Assembly (NCBI RefSeq): GCF_036322585.1
Contig: NZ_AP024600.1
Coordinates: 2,108,001 to 2,172,000 of the forward strand
DNA: 64,000 bases
Direction of reading: 5' to 3'
From: Luteolibacter sp. LG18
GTDB lineage: Bacteria; Verrucomicrobiota; Verrucomicrobiia; Verrucomicrobiales; Akkermansiaceae
The notes under the pieces were generated by a model. It was not told the DNA's origin. It did no database searches and was given only the letters and a program-made list of their open reading frames with translations. Position numbers and translations under genes: made by a program. Position 1 is the first letter of the stretch. Every line of letters starts with the position of its first letter. Of the stretch, positions 51,195 through 59,564 are shown piece after piece.

Positions 51195-52187
51195 ATGAGC
51201 CAGCAACGCGTCGCCATCCTCGGGAAATCCCGCAGTATCCTCACGTGGTTCGATGACACGCTGGACGGGTTCCGGCAGCAGGGCTGCGAGGTGGCGGCGA
51301 TTTCCTTCCAGGCCGACACCCCCGCCGAGCGGATTTCCCAGAAGCGCGGCGAGGGCAAGGAACTGCACAATCCGGAGGTGGTGCGCCGCAGCGCCGCCGA
51401 ACTGGCCGCGTTTTCCCCGGATCTGGTCCTGGTGCTGAACAAGGCCGGGGTGCCCCAGCCTGCCGCCGAGGCTTGGAAAAAGGCTGTCCGCTCCGGCGTG
51501 CCGGTGGTCGGCTGGCTGTGCGATTGCATCAATCGCGTGCCCCAACAGCAGGTGCCGGCCTTCGACGGGGTCTACTACTTCGACAGCCACTGCGTCCCGG
51601 TGCTGGAGCAATTTTACGCCGCCCATGACCGCCCGGCCTGGTTGAAATACCTGCCGCTGGCGGTCAATCCGGCCCGCTATCCCTTTCAGAAGCCCGCGAA
51701 ATCGGTGCCGAAGCTGGTGTTCGCGGGGAAATGCAGCCCGCACCGCCACCAGATCTTCGCCGAAATGCGGGCGGCCGGCATTCCGCTGGACCTCTACGGC
51801 CCCGGTTCCCGCAACTGGCTGAAACCGTGGCGGAACCTCCGCTTGTCCTCGGACACCATCGCGGAACTCTATCGGTCCCATGCCGCGGTGCTCAACCTGC
51901 CCCAGCCCGGCAATACCGAGCGAGGCCTGAACCTGCGGGCCTTCGAAATCCCCGCCGCCGGCGGCATCGGCACCTATCCGGATGTTCCGGACCTGCCGCT
52001 GTGCTTCCTGCCCGGGAAGGAGATCGTCGTCTACAAGGACGCCGCCGACCTGGCTGCCCGGCTCGCCGACCTCCGATCCGACCCCGCCCGGGCCGCGGCC
52101 ATGATCGAGGCCGGGCACGCCCGCGTCCTCCGCGACCACACCTTTGCCAAGCGCGCCGAGACCGTCCTTGCCGATTGGCTTCGATAG
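51195..52187 (+). CDS. CgeB-like glycosyltransferase
   Basis: The protein has 330 aa with a GT-B-type look. VAILGKSRSILTWFDD starts the first Rossmann half. The second half contains KLVFAGKCSPHRHQIF, LDLYGPGSRNW, YRSHAAVLNLPQPGNTERGL and RAFEIPAAGGIGTY, a block typical of CgeB and related glycosyltransferases (nucleotide-sugar binding). The start ATG 51195 was chosen over one six codons upstream. It probably adds a sugar to a surface glycan built by the neighbouring genes; donor and acceptor are unknown. Confidence 0.85.
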   Translation: MSQQRVAILGKSRSILTWFDDTLDGFRQQGCEVAAISFQADTPAERISQKRGEGKELHNPEVVRRSAAELAAFSPDLVLVLNKAGVPQPAAEAWKKAVRSGVPVVGWLCDCINRVPQQQVPAFDGVYYFDSHCVPVLEQFYAAHDRPAWLKYLPLAVNPARYPFQKPAKSVPKLVFAGKCSPHRHQIFAEMRAAGIPLDLYGPGSRNWLKPWRNLRLSSDTIAELYRSHAAVLNLPQPGNTERGLNLRAFEIPAAGGIGTYPDVPDLPLCFLPGKEIVVYKDAADLAARLADLRSDPARAAAMIEAGHARVLRDHTFAKRAETVLADWLR

Positions 52188-52210
52188 CTTCGGTTCGATC
52201 TTCAAATTTT

Positions 52211-52296
52211 CACTGACCGCAGATTTCGCAGATGACGCAGATTGAAGAAAATTCTGATTCTTAAAAATCAGCGCAATCAGCGTAATCTGTGGTTTC
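52211..52296 (+). repeat. GCAGATT/ATCAGCG-type intergenic repeat
   Basis: The left half reads ACCGCAGATTTCGCAGATGA, CGCAGATTGA; the right half reads AATCAGCGCAATCAGCG, TAATCTGTGG. The two halves are roughly inverse to each other and consist of repeated ATC-x-G-C-G units. The rhythm is that of the copies at 14111-14157 and 16053-16093. I know this kind of element from many genomes, including verrucomicrobia, but no search was done. Confidence 0.55.
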
Positions 52297-52346
52297 TATT
52301 CCGAAGTCCGAACGATCCGCTCCGTTAGGAAGCCCGCCTTCAGCCC

Positions 52347-53075
52347 ATGATCATCTCCCACAAGTACCGCTTCATTTTCGTCAAGACCGCCAAGACCGCC
52401 GGCACCAGCCTGGAGGTCTTCCTCGGCAAGCACTGTGGCGAGGATGACATCATCACCCCGACCTACCCGGAGGTGGAGGGCCACCGCCCGCGGAACTACG
52501 AACAGTCGTTCTGGCCGTTCCCGGAGCTGTTCAGCTTCAACTACCCGCGGGACAACTCGATCTTCTGTGAGCGGCGGTTCTTCACCCCGGTCCGCACCTT
52601 CAAGGACTGCTACAAGCGCCGCCGCTATCACGAGCACATCCCGGCCCGCGTGCTGAAGCAGCGCGTCGACCCGGAGATCTGGAACTCGTACCACAAGTTC
52701 TCCTTCGAACGAAACCCGTGGGAGAAGACGCTGTCCCACTACCACATGCAGCGGACCACCCGCGGCGGCACGATGACGCTCGACGAGTACTTCGACCGCG
52801 GCGATTACTGTCTCAACTACCCCTTCTACACCGATGAGAAGGGCGGGGTGATGGTCGACCAGATCATCAAGTATGAGAACATGAAGGAGGAGTTCGGCGC
52901 GTTCTGTGCCCGCTTCGGCATCCCGTGGGAAGGCTCCCTCGGCGTCCGCGCCAAGGCCGAATACCGCGAGGACCGCCGCCCCTACACCGAGGTTCTCACC
53001 CCGGAACAGGCCGACCGCATCACGAAGATCTTCAAGCGCGAGATCGACATGCACGGGTACCGGTTCGGGGGGTGA
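52347..53075 (+). CDS. Sulfotransferase
   Basis: The protein has 242 aa. FIFVKTAKTAGTSLEVFLG is the 5'-phosphosulfate loop that binds PAPS, and FSFERNPWEKTLSHY is the 3'-phosphate block (S/F-x-R-N-P). These two motifs define carbohydrate-type sulfotransferases of the Sulfotransfer_1/2 group. The substrate is likely a glycan or lipid. It lies among genes for acylation and glycosylation, which supports a sulfated surface polysaccharide. The start is the first ATG after the repeat region. Confidence 0.87.
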   Translation: MIISHKYRFIFVKTAKTAGTSLEVFLGKHCGEDDIITPTYPEVEGHRPRNYEQSFWPFPELFSFNYPRDNSIFCERRFFTPVRTFKDCYKRRRYHEHIPARVLKQRVDPEIWNSYHKFSFERNPWEKTLSHYHMQRTTRGGTMTLDEYFDRGDYCLNYPFYTDEKGGVMVDQIIKYENMKEEFGAFCARFGIPWEGSLGVRAKAEYREDRRPYTEVLTPEQADRITKIFKREIDMHGYRFGG

Positions 53076-53085
53076 AAAACGAAAA

Positions 53086-53110
53086 CCCCTTCCATGCGTG
53101 ATGGAAGGGG
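53086..53110 (-). terminator. Terminator of the minus-strand SEC-C gene
   Basis: CCCCTTCCAT (53086-53095) and ATGGAAGGGG (53101-53110) form a perfect 10-bp stem with a 5-base loop. The A-rich plus strand before it becomes a T-tract on the minus strand, so it ends transcripts coming from the SEC-C gene at 53133-53374. It could also serve the sulfotransferase from the other side. Confidence 0.75.
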
Positions 53111-53132
53111 CGCGTAAAGGCTCACTCAGTCC

Positions 53133-53374
53133 CTAAAAGTAGTGGTCGCGGAGTGAGCCGTCGTGTCTGCCGCCGCGGAGGCAGCAGTTCCGGAAATTTC
53201 CGGGTGGAACCGCACGGGCACGGATCGTTCCGGCCGAGCTTTTCCACGAGTTCCTTGTCGCCATGGACCACGCGGTGGCCGCGTTTCACATGGGTTTCGG
53301 AGGGGTAGCCCTTACGACGCTTGCTGGAGCGTTCGAAAAAAGGACCCGTTCTGGTGTTGCGTGTGTTTGGTCAT
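53133..53374 (-). pseudogene. SEC-C motif protein gene with two frameshifts
   Basis: Reading the minus strand from ATG 53374 gives [13 protein letters not shown], then the frame is lost at a six-T run (plus-strand A6, 53336-53341). Dropping one T gives [19 protein letters not shown], then [21 protein letters not shown] second shift lies at the TTT of minus AAATTT (plus 53194-53196). Dropping one T there gives [20 protein letters not shown] and a TAG at 53133-53135. The repaired product has 79 aa with the SEC-C zinc motif PCPCGS...CC, as at the end of SecA and in small SEC-C proteins. The start has a good AGGAGG. The gene is either a recent pseudogene or carries two homopolymer sequencing errors. 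Confidence 0.8.
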
Positions 53375-53434
53375 ACAGCCTCCTGGTTGGGGTTGGGGCG
53401 ACCATCGCGGAATAGATCCGCGACGTCGAGCCTA

Positions 53435-53530
53435 ACTGGGAGTAGGGACATTCTTGTCCCGTTTTCAAAAATACCCAGCTCTGCTGGCAAACATTCAAGA
53501 GACGGGACAGGAATGTCCCTACTCCCAGTC
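53435..53530 (+). repeat. Inverted pair of REP elements
   Basis: The left copy (53435-53466) contains GGGACATTCTTGTCCC. The right copy (53499-53530) is its inverse, GGGACAGGAATGTCCC, with matching flanks CTGGGAGTA and TACTCCCAG. About 32 bases separate them, giving a BIME-like unit. They are of the same family as the copies at 59565-59668, 62683-62714 and 63432-63463. The right end touches the stop codon of the SGNH gene at 53529. Confidence 0.9.
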
Positions 53531-54731
53531 ATTTTTTCGGCTGCACCTTCGGCTGGCTGTCGGCGGCCAGGGCCTTGCGCAGGCCTTCGCGTTCCGCGGG
53601 CAGGGCGGTCGCGGCGGCTTTGAAAAGCTGCTCCACTTTCGTGAGATAGGGCTCCGGCTGTGAGGGATCCACATGGATGCCCAGCGTCGGATCTTCCTGC
53701 GCGGTGCCCAGCATCAGGCCGGCGTAGCGGCCACCGGCGGCGGGGGTGAAATGGATCGGGTCCAGCCAGTTCTCCATCGGCGTCTTCCGGTCCGCCGGGA
53801 AGGGCTCCAGCGTGGCGGGGGAGGGGATATTGAGATCCCAGAGCTGGCACGGGTGTTCCGGGTGGGCTTGGTTGGCCTCCGCCACCAACGCGGCAATGGC
53901 GCGGCGCTCGGCGAGGAAATAGGGATCGGGAGCACCGCGCTCCTCCATGGCCTGGCACAGCGTGAGGTGGTTCGGCGGGATGGCGAGGATCGCATCGACT
54001 CCATCCTTGGCGCAGGCATCGAGCATCGCCCGGACCACGGTCAGCTTGTCCTGCTGGATGCCGAGGTTACGCTTCTGCACGTCCGCCAGAACCACCGCCC
54101 ATGGCAGGTAGAACTTCTCCATGGTCTCGAAGTAGTCGAGACGCGGCGGCTTCTTCAAATGCAGGCCCAGCGGCGTGTAGTGCGGGGCCTGGTGCTTGGC
54201 CGCGAAGGTCAGCGTCACGACGGAGGAGTCCATCGCCCGCTGGCTGAAGACGTATTTCAGGTCCCGCTCCAGCGGATCGCTCTGCGCGAGCGGGGAGAAC
54301 TCGAAATCGCTCTCGATCGGCATCTTGCCGGGGCGGGTCAGGTCACCCGCGTCCAGGAACAACAGCGCGCGCTTCGGCGCTTGATACTTGAGCGCGTGAT
54401 CGAGCATCGCGCGGGTCTCGAACAGGTCGCCGCCGGGCATGCCGAGGTTAATCGCCTTGCCCCCGAAGACGGGCAGCGAAGGGTCGATGCCGGTGTTCGG
54501 GCGCGAGCTGCCGATGACCAGGACATCCCAAGGTCCACGCATCGCGAGGCCTGCCTTGCAGGTGCGGATCTCGGCGTCGATTTCCCGGTAGGGATCGAGG
54601 GATTTGACCTCGGTCTTTTGCGGGAGGACGCGCCATGGGTTGACGGCGACGTTGGTGGCGCCGGTGGCCACGAGACCCAGGGTCCCGAGGCCGAGCAGCC
54701 ACTTCAGATGCCGTTTGGCGTGACGCGTCAT
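53529..54731 (-). CDS. SGNH-like protein, third diverged copy
   Basis: The protein has 400 aa with one N-terminal membrane segment (LKWLLGLGTLGLVATGA). It keeps VLVIGSSRPNTGIDPSLP (serine block), LAIPPNHLTLCQAM and WLDPIHFTPAAGG (Asp and His) at positions equivalent to those of the two MBOAT-linked paralogues, but is otherwise diverged and has no MBOAT gene next to it. It may use one of the two MBOAT proteins nearby or act alone. The REP pair lies directly at its stop codon. It starts 12 bases downstream of glyS on the same strand. Confidence 0.78.
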   Translation of the reverse strand: MTRHAKRHLKWLLGLGTLGLVATGATNVAVNPWRVLPQKTEVKSLDPYREIDAEIRTCKAGLAMRGPWDVLVIGSSRPNTGIDPSLPVFGGKAINLGMPGGDLFETRAMLDHALKYQAPKRALLFLDAGDLTRPGKMPIESDFEFSPLAQSDPLERDLKYVFSQRAMDSSVVTLTFAAKHQAPHYTPLGLHLKKPPRLDYFETMEKFYLPWAVVLADVQKRNLGIQQDKLTVVRAMLDACAKDGVDAILAIPPNHLTLCQAMEERGAPDPYFLAERRAIAALVAEANQAHPEHPCQLWDLNIPSPATLEPFPADRKTPMENWLDPIHFTPAAGGRYAGLMLGTAQEDPTLGIHVDPSQPEPYLTKVEQLFKAAATALPAEREGLRKALAADSQPKVQPKK

Positions 54732-54742
54732 GAGGGTGGGGA

Positions 54743-56323
54743 TCAGCGCACGCGCTCAAGCAGCCAGGGCAGCAGCGCGTCGATCGCGATGCGTTCCTGC
54801 TCCATCGAGTCGCGGTGGCGGACGGTGACAGTGCCCTTCAGTTCCTCGCCGTTTTCGCCGATGGTGTCGAAGTCCGCAGTGATGCAGAACGGTGTGCCGA
54901 CCTCGTCCTGGCGGCGGTAGCGGCGGCCGACGGCACCACCGTCGTCGTAGAAGACGGTCATCCACGGCTGGAGCTTTTCCTGGATCTCGCGGCAGATGCG
55001 GACCTGCTCCTCGTTCTTCTTCAGCAACGGGAAGATGCCGACCTTGACCGGGGCCATGCGCGGCACGAAGCGCAGCACGGTGCGGACGTCCTTGTTGCCC
55101 TTCTCATCGGTGAGTTCCTCCTCGTCGAAGGCCTCGCAAATGAGGGCCAGCACGGTGCGGTCGCAGCCGGCGGACGGTTCGACCACGTGCGGGAGGAAAC
55201 GCTCCTTGGTTTCCTCGTCGAAGTACTGGAGCGGCTTGCCGGAGTGCTGCTGGTGCACGCCGAGGTCGTAATCGGTGCGGTAGGCCACGCCTTCCAGCTC
55301 CTGCACGCCGAAGGGGAACTCGTATTCGATGTCGTAGGTCTTCTGCGAGTAGAAGGCGCGCTCGCCATCGGGGATGTCGAGGATGTGCAGCTTCTCGCGC
55401 GGGATGCCGATTTCGCCGTAGAACTTGAGGCGGGCTTCCAGCCACTCGTCGGTCAGGCGCAGGCCGTCTTCCGGGCGGCAGAAATACTCGATCTCCATCT
55501 GCTCGAACTCCCGCGAGCGGAAGGTGAAGTTGCGCGGGTTGATCTCGTTGCGGAACGACTTGCCGACCTGCGCGATGCCGAAGGGCAGCTTCACGCGGTT
55601 GGAATCGAGCACGTTCTTGTACTGCACGAAGATCGACTGGGCGGTCTCCGGGCGGAGGTAGGCGATCGCGTTCGGATCGTTTTCGTCCGCGGACGCGCCC
55701 ATCCGGGTCTGGAACATCAGGTTGAACTGGCGCGGCTCGGTGAGCAGGGAGCCGTTCTCCGGGTTGAAGGAGGTGGTGCCGGTGAGTTCCTCGCGGCGTT
55801 CTTCGATGAGCTCGAGCTCCTTCGGGGACACCTTCTTGTCCGGCATCAGCTCGCCGTAGAACTTGCGGGCGGTCTTGTGGGACTCGATCGGGTCCTTGCC
55901 CGGAGCCACGAGCACGGCGAACTGGCGCTCCACGCTCCAATCGGAGGCAGGGAGCTTCGCCCCGGAGAACCACACCGCGGTGCCGTCCTGGGCGGGCACC
56001 TGGTCGGCGCGCAGGCGGGCCTTGGAAAGGAGACAGTCGGACATCGGGTCCGAGAAGCTGCCGACGTGGCCGGAGGCGACGAGGACCTGCTGCATGGTGA
56101 GGATCGAGCCATCCATGCCCAGCACGTCATCGCGCTCCTGCACGGTCTTGCGCCACCAGTAGTCCTTGAGATTGCGCTTCAGTTCGGCACCGAGCGGACC
56201 GTAGTCCCAGCAACCGTTGAGACCGCCGTAGAGCTCGCCTGCTTGGAAAATGAAGCCGCGGCGTTTGCACAGGGAGACGATTTTCTCCATGCGGGCGGGG
56301 TCGGTATTGTCCTTGTTGGCCAT
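54743..56323 (-). CDS. glyS: Glycyl-tRNA synthetase (single-chain, alpha2 type)
   Basis: The protein has 526 aa. It charges tRNA-Gly in the cytoplasm. The class II core has the N-terminal block CKRRGFIFQAGELYGGLNGC followed by WDYGPLGAE, motif 2 GKSFRNEINPRNFTFRSREF, and motif 3 HVVEPSAGCDRTVLALICEA. The C-terminal 100 residues are the anticodon-binding domain (MAPVKVGIFPLLKKNEEQV). This is the homodimeric type, not the alpha/beta type. It is complete and has a clear ATG. A rhomboid gene lies 100 bases upstream on the same strand. Some databases name this gene glyQS. Confidence 0.95.
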   Translation of the reverse strand: MANKDNTDPARMEKIVSLCKRRGFIFQAGELYGGLNGCWDYGPLGAELKRNLKDYWWRKTVQERDDVLGMDGSILTMQQVLVASGHVGSFSDPMSDCLLSKARLRADQVPAQDGTAVWFSGAKLPASDWSVERQFAVLVAPGKDPIESHKTARKFYGELMPDKKVSPKELELIEERREELTGTTSFNPENGSLLTEPRQFNLMFQTRMGASADENDPNAIAYLRPETAQSIFVQYKNVLDSNRVKLPFGIAQVGKSFRNEINPRNFTFRSREFEQMEIEYFCRPEDGLRLTDEWLEARLKFYGEIGIPREKLHILDIPDGERAFYSQKTYDIEYEFPFGVQELEGVAYRTDYDLGVHQQHSGKPLQYFDEETKERFLPHVVEPSAGCDRTVLALICEAFDEEELTDEKGNKDVRTVLRFVPRMAPVKVGIFPLLKKNEEQVRICREIQEKLQPWMTVFYDDGGAVGRRYRRQDEVGTPFCITADFDTIGENGEELKGTVTVRHRDSMEQERIAIDALLPWLLERVR

Positions 56324-56422
56324 GGTGCTGGGATTGGGGCGGGGATGGAACCAGCCCCGGGGCCGGGGGGCAAGGCGGGATTCTGGGGACGTTTCCCGGG
56401 CCCGGCTCCGGCGGATGGCGGC

Positions 56423-57394
56423 TCAGTCCCGCCTCGGCAGGTGGTCCCGGCAGTATTCCTGGTGGTCCTCGCCATCCACATAGAACTCCAGATGGGGGGA
56501 ATCGCGTTCGGTTCTCCCGCAAACCGCGCAGTGGTGGAGGGCGTTGGTGCTCGAGGCCAGCGCCGAGCGGAACTGCTGGCGGCGCTTCAGGACGGACCAG
56601 CCGCCTGCCAGGAGGGCGTTCGTGGTTCCCGCGGCGGCTCCGGCCACCAGCCCCATCAGGTGGGCTGCGTTGGCGATCGGGCCGACAATGCCGGTGAAAC
56701 ACACCACCATCCAGACCAGCATCCCTGACACCGTCTCGCGGGTCAGCGCGAATTCCGGGCTCGGGTGCAGCTTGCCCCGCAGCCAGACGAACCCGAACAG
56801 GCCGTAGACGACCCCGGACATGCCGCCGAAGGCGGTGCTGCCGCTCCAGAAGGCCTGGCAAACGTTCGAGACCACCGCCACGAACCCGACCAGAGCGAGG
56901 AATCTCAGGGACCGGAAGCGGATCTCCAGGAGCATCCCGAGCTGCCACAGCCACATCATGTTGAAGGCGATGTGGAGGATGCCGAAGTGGAGGAAGATCG
57001 GGGTGATCAGCCTCCAGACCTGCCCCTTGCGGATGTCCACGAGCGGGTCGTGCAGCCTGGCTTTCAGCTCATCGAGCTGTCCGGCGCTCGCCAGCATCTC
57101 CCGCATCTGAGCTTCCGAGACCTCTTCACCGGCGTCCGGGGAATCAGGAATCATTGTTCTCAGCAGGCGGGCGAATTCATCCCGCGGAGCTTGGGATGAG
57201 AAATAGAGTACATCGGTTTTTCCTGGCTGCTCGTCCTCGCGGTCCTCTCGCTTCGAATCTTCGAGAAAGCCGAGCACGAACACCACCACCGAGGCGAGGA
57301 TCAGCAGCAGCGTCGCCGGCATGTAGTGGGCGGCGGTCAAAAATCCGCCGCCGCGGGCGTTGCGGGGATCACGCGGCCAAGGGCGCATGGACAT
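56423..57394 (-). CDS. Rhomboid-family intramembrane protease
   Basis: The protein has 323 aa from ATG 57394. It has six or so membrane segments. The catalytic serine is in GGMSGVVYGLFG (Ser193) and the histidine in ANAAHLMGLVAG (His245). HFGILHIAFNMMWLW is the conserved first-loop block (with the HxxxN pattern). The N-terminal 120 residues hold one early membrane segment and a charged soluble region. The C-terminus ends with a Cys/His-rich tail (LHHCAVCGRTERD, EYCRDH) that could bind zinc, an unusual addition. It would cleave membrane proteins. Its substrate is unknown. Confidence 0.9.
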   Translation of the reverse strand: MSMRPWPRDPRNARGGGFLTAAHYMPATLLLILASVVVFVLGFLEDSKREDREDEQPGKTDVLYFSSQAPRDEFARLLRTMIPDSPDAGEEVSEAQMREMLASAGQLDELKARLHDPLVDIRKGQVWRLITPIFLHFGILHIAFNMMWLWQLGMLLEIRFRSLRFLALVGFVAVVSNVCQAFWSGSTAFGGMSGVVYGLFGFVWLRGKLHPSPEFALTRETVSGMLVWMVVCFTGIVGPIANAAHLMGLVAGAAAGTTNALLAGGWSVLKRRQQFRSALASSTNALHHCAVCGRTERDSPHLEFYVDGEDHQEYCRDHLPRRD

Positions 57395-57499
57395 GGGTGC
57401 GGGGAATGGGGTGGTTGGGCGATGCACCGTGCATCACGGGGATTCCATCGTGCCGCTTCGGCTGCATGCAAGGACTTTCGGGTGACGGTGGGCGCTCCG

Positions 57500-57519
57500 T
57501 TTTAACGCCTTTTTAACGC
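57500..57519 (+). promoter_or_regulatory. Tandem TTTTAACGC repeat upstream of the kdp operon
   Basis: TTTTAACGC occurs at 57500-57508 and again at 57511-57519, exactly 11 bases apart (one helical turn). This is the usual spacing for an OmpR-type response regulator such as KdpE. A TTGACT follows at 57534-57539. No kdpE gene is within the window. Confidence 0.45.
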
Positions 57520-57589
57520 TTCCGGCCGGGCCTTTGACTCCCCGATTCCGGGAACCGTGGGACCATGATTCCAACCTCCAATCAAGGCC

Positions 57590-57673
57590 ATGACCGATCT
57601 CCTCTACATCGCCGCCACCGCCGGATTCTTCGCCCTGGCGGTGGGATACGCCCGGTTCTGCGACCACCTCTGA
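57590..57673 (+). CDS. 27-aa single-span membrane peptide upstream of kdpF
   Basis: The sequence MTDLLYIAATAGFFALAVGY ends in ARFCDHL. It is a one-segment membrane peptide of the kind often found ahead of kdp genes. The ATG is preceded by AAGG. Its stop is 11 bases before the kdpF ATG. It could stabilise the Kdp complex, as KdpF does, but the role is not established. Confidence 0.7.
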   Translation: MTDLLYIAATAGFFALAVGYARFCDHL

Positions 57674-57684
57674 ATCCTCCTGCC

Positions 57685-57768
57685 ATGGAAACGATCCTCA
57701 CCGGCGTCATCGCCTTCGCCCTCCTCGCCTACCTGTTCGTGGCGATGATCCACCCCGAACGCTTCTAA
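57685..57768 (+). CDS. kdpF: KdpF, small subunit of the potassium pump
   Basis: This 27-aa peptide is METILTGVIAFALLAYLF followed by VAMIHPERF. One membrane segment with the C-terminal P-E-R/K-F ending is the family mark of KdpF, which stabilises KdpFABC in the inner membrane. It is five bases upstream of kdpA. A longer in-frame start exists further upstream but has no support. Confidence 0.9.
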   Translation: METILTGVIAFALLAYLFVAMIHPERF

Positions 57769-57773
57769 CCGCC

Positions 57774-59561
57774 ATGCAAACGACCGACTGGTTGCAGTTC
57801 TCCCTCTTCATCGGCCTGCTCGCCCTGATCACGAAGCCGATCGGGATCTATCTCCACCGGGTCCTCGATCCGGCTGGGAAAACGTTCCTCGATCCCGTGA
57901 TCCGCCCGTTCGAGCGGCTGACCTACCGGCTGATGGGCGTGGACCCGGCCAGGGAGCACGATTGGAAGGGTTACACCTTCGCCATGCTGTTCTTCAGTCT
58001 GGTGGGGATGCTCTTCACCTACGCGGTGCTGCGGCTCCAGGACCTCCTGCCGCTGAACCCGCAGGGCCTACCGGGCCTGGGGCACGCGCTGGCGTTCAAT
58101 ACCGCCGCCAGCTTCACGACCAACACCAACTGGCAGAGCTACGGGGGCGAAGGGACGATGTCCTATTTCTCGCAGATGGTAGCGCTGACGATCCACAACT
58201 TCACCTCGGCGGCGGTGGGGATCGCCATCGCGGCGGCGCTGGTCCGCGGGATCGCCCGCCACTCCGCCGCCACGCTGGGGAACTTCTGGGTCGATCTGGT
58301 CCGGGTGACCTACTACCTGCTGGTGCCGCTCAGCCTGGTGTTCGCGGTGTTCCTCGTCTCGCAGGGGATGATCCAGAACTTCAAGCCGTATGACACGGCG
58401 AAGCTGGTCGAGCCGCAGGTGGTGGAAGTGGCGGTGACGAATGCGTCCGGACAGGGTGTTACCGAGAAGAAGACCCTCACCGAGCAGACCATCGTGCAGG
58501 GCCCGATGGCGTCCCAAGCCGCGATCAAGATGCTCGGTACCAACGGCGGCGGATACACCAATGCGAACGCGGCCCACCCGTTCGAGAACCCCACGCCGCT
58601 TTCCAACTTCGTGCAGATGCTTTCGATCTTCGCGATCGGCAGCGGTCTGACCTGGTATCTCGGCAAATGCACCGGCAACCAAGCGCACGGCTGGTCGGTG
58701 TGGGCGGCGATGATGATCCTCTTCACCGCGGGCACGCTCGCGTGTTGGTGGGCGGAGGCGAAGGGCAACCCGATCCATCAGTCGCTGGGACTCATCGCGG
58801 CCGATGGCAATTTGGAGGGCAAGGAGGTGCGTTTCGGCATTTTCCACTCCGCGCTCTTTGCCACCGTGACCACCTCGGCGTCGTGCGGCGCGGTCAATGC
58901 GATGCACGATTCTTTCACCGCCATCGGCGGGTTGGTGCCGCTGTTCATGATGGAACTCGGCGAGGTGGTGATCGGCGGTGTTGGCGCGGGGCTCTACGGC
59001 ATGCTGGTGTTCGTGGTGCTGGCGGTGTTCATCGCCGGGCTGATGGTCGGCCGCACGCCGGAGTATCTGGGTAAGAAGATCCAGGCCTTCGAGGTGAAGA
59101 TGGCGATGCTTTCGCTGCTGGTGCTCACCGCCACGATCCTCGGCTTCACCGCCTGGGCCGCCGCCTCGCCGTGGGGGCAGGCCGGATTGAACAACGCCGG
59201 ACCGCACGGATTCAGCGAGATGCTCTACGCCTACAGTTCCGCCACCGCCAACAACGGCAGCGCCTTCGCCGGGTTGACCGCCACGCCGGCCGATGGCGAT
59301 CCGCATTACAATGTGACGCTCGGTCTCGCGATGCTCATCGGGCGCTTCCTGATGATCGTGCCGATTTTGGCGATGGCTGGCTCGCTGGCGAAGAAGAAGT
59401 TCTCGCCGCCCAGCGCGGGCACCTTCCCGGTATCCGGCACGACGTTCACGGTGCTCTTGATCGGCACGGTACTGCTGGTCGGCGCGTTGAACTTCCTGCC
59501 TGCCCTCGCGCTGGGCCCGATCGTCGAGCACTTCCTGATGCTGAAGGGCGCGTTGTTCTAA
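57774..59561 (+). CDS. kdpA: Potassium-transporting ATPase subunit A
   Basis: The protein has 595 aa and about ten membrane segments. It forms the potassium channel-like part of KdpFABC. The four selectivity-filter-like loops are visible: SFTTNTNWQSYGGE, MLGTNGGGYTNANA, TTSASCGAVNAMHD and YSSATANNGSAFAG. The length is normal. Directly after its stop comes an inverted pair of REP elements that separates it from kdpB. In most genomes kdpA and kdpB are almost contiguous, so this is an insertion. Confidence 0.97.
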   Translation: MQTTDWLQFSLFIGLLALITKPIGIYLHRVLDPAGKTFLDPVIRPFERLTYRLMGVDPAREHDWKGYTFAMLFFSLVGMLFTYAVLRLQDLLPLNPQGLPGLGHALAFNTAASFTTNTNWQSYGGEGTMSYFSQMVALTIHNFTSAAVGIAIAAALVRGIARHSAATLGNFWVDLVRVTYYLLVPLSLVFAVFLVSQGMIQNFKPYDTAKLVEPQVVEVAVTNASGQGVTEKKTLTEQTIVQGPMASQAAIKMLGTNGGGYTNANAAHPFENPTPLSNFVQMLSIFAIGSGLTWYLGKCTGNQAHGWSVWAAMMILFTAGTLACWWAEAKGNPIHQSLGLIAADGNLEGKEVRFGIFHSALFATVTTSASCGAVNAMHDSFTAIGGLVPLFMMELGEVVIGGVGAGLYGMLVFVVLAVFIAGLMVGRTPEYLGKKIQAFEVKMAMLSLLVLTATILGFTAWAAASPWGQAGLNNAGPHGFSEMLYAYSSATANNGSAFAGLTATPADGDPHYNVTLGLAMLIGRFLMIVPILAMAGSLAKKKFSPPSAGTFPVSGTTFTVLLIGTVLLVGALNFLPALALGPIVEHFLMLKGALF

Positions 59562-59564
59562 CGG

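Noticed and set aside
53163-53435. 90-codon plus-strand frame over the SEC-C gene
   Set aside because: The minus strand gives a recognisable SEC-C protein with Shine-Dalgarno and terminator once two frameshifts are repaired.
54815-56728. Open frame of about 640 codons antisense to glyS
   Set aside because: Same reason: shadow of a certain gene on the other strand.
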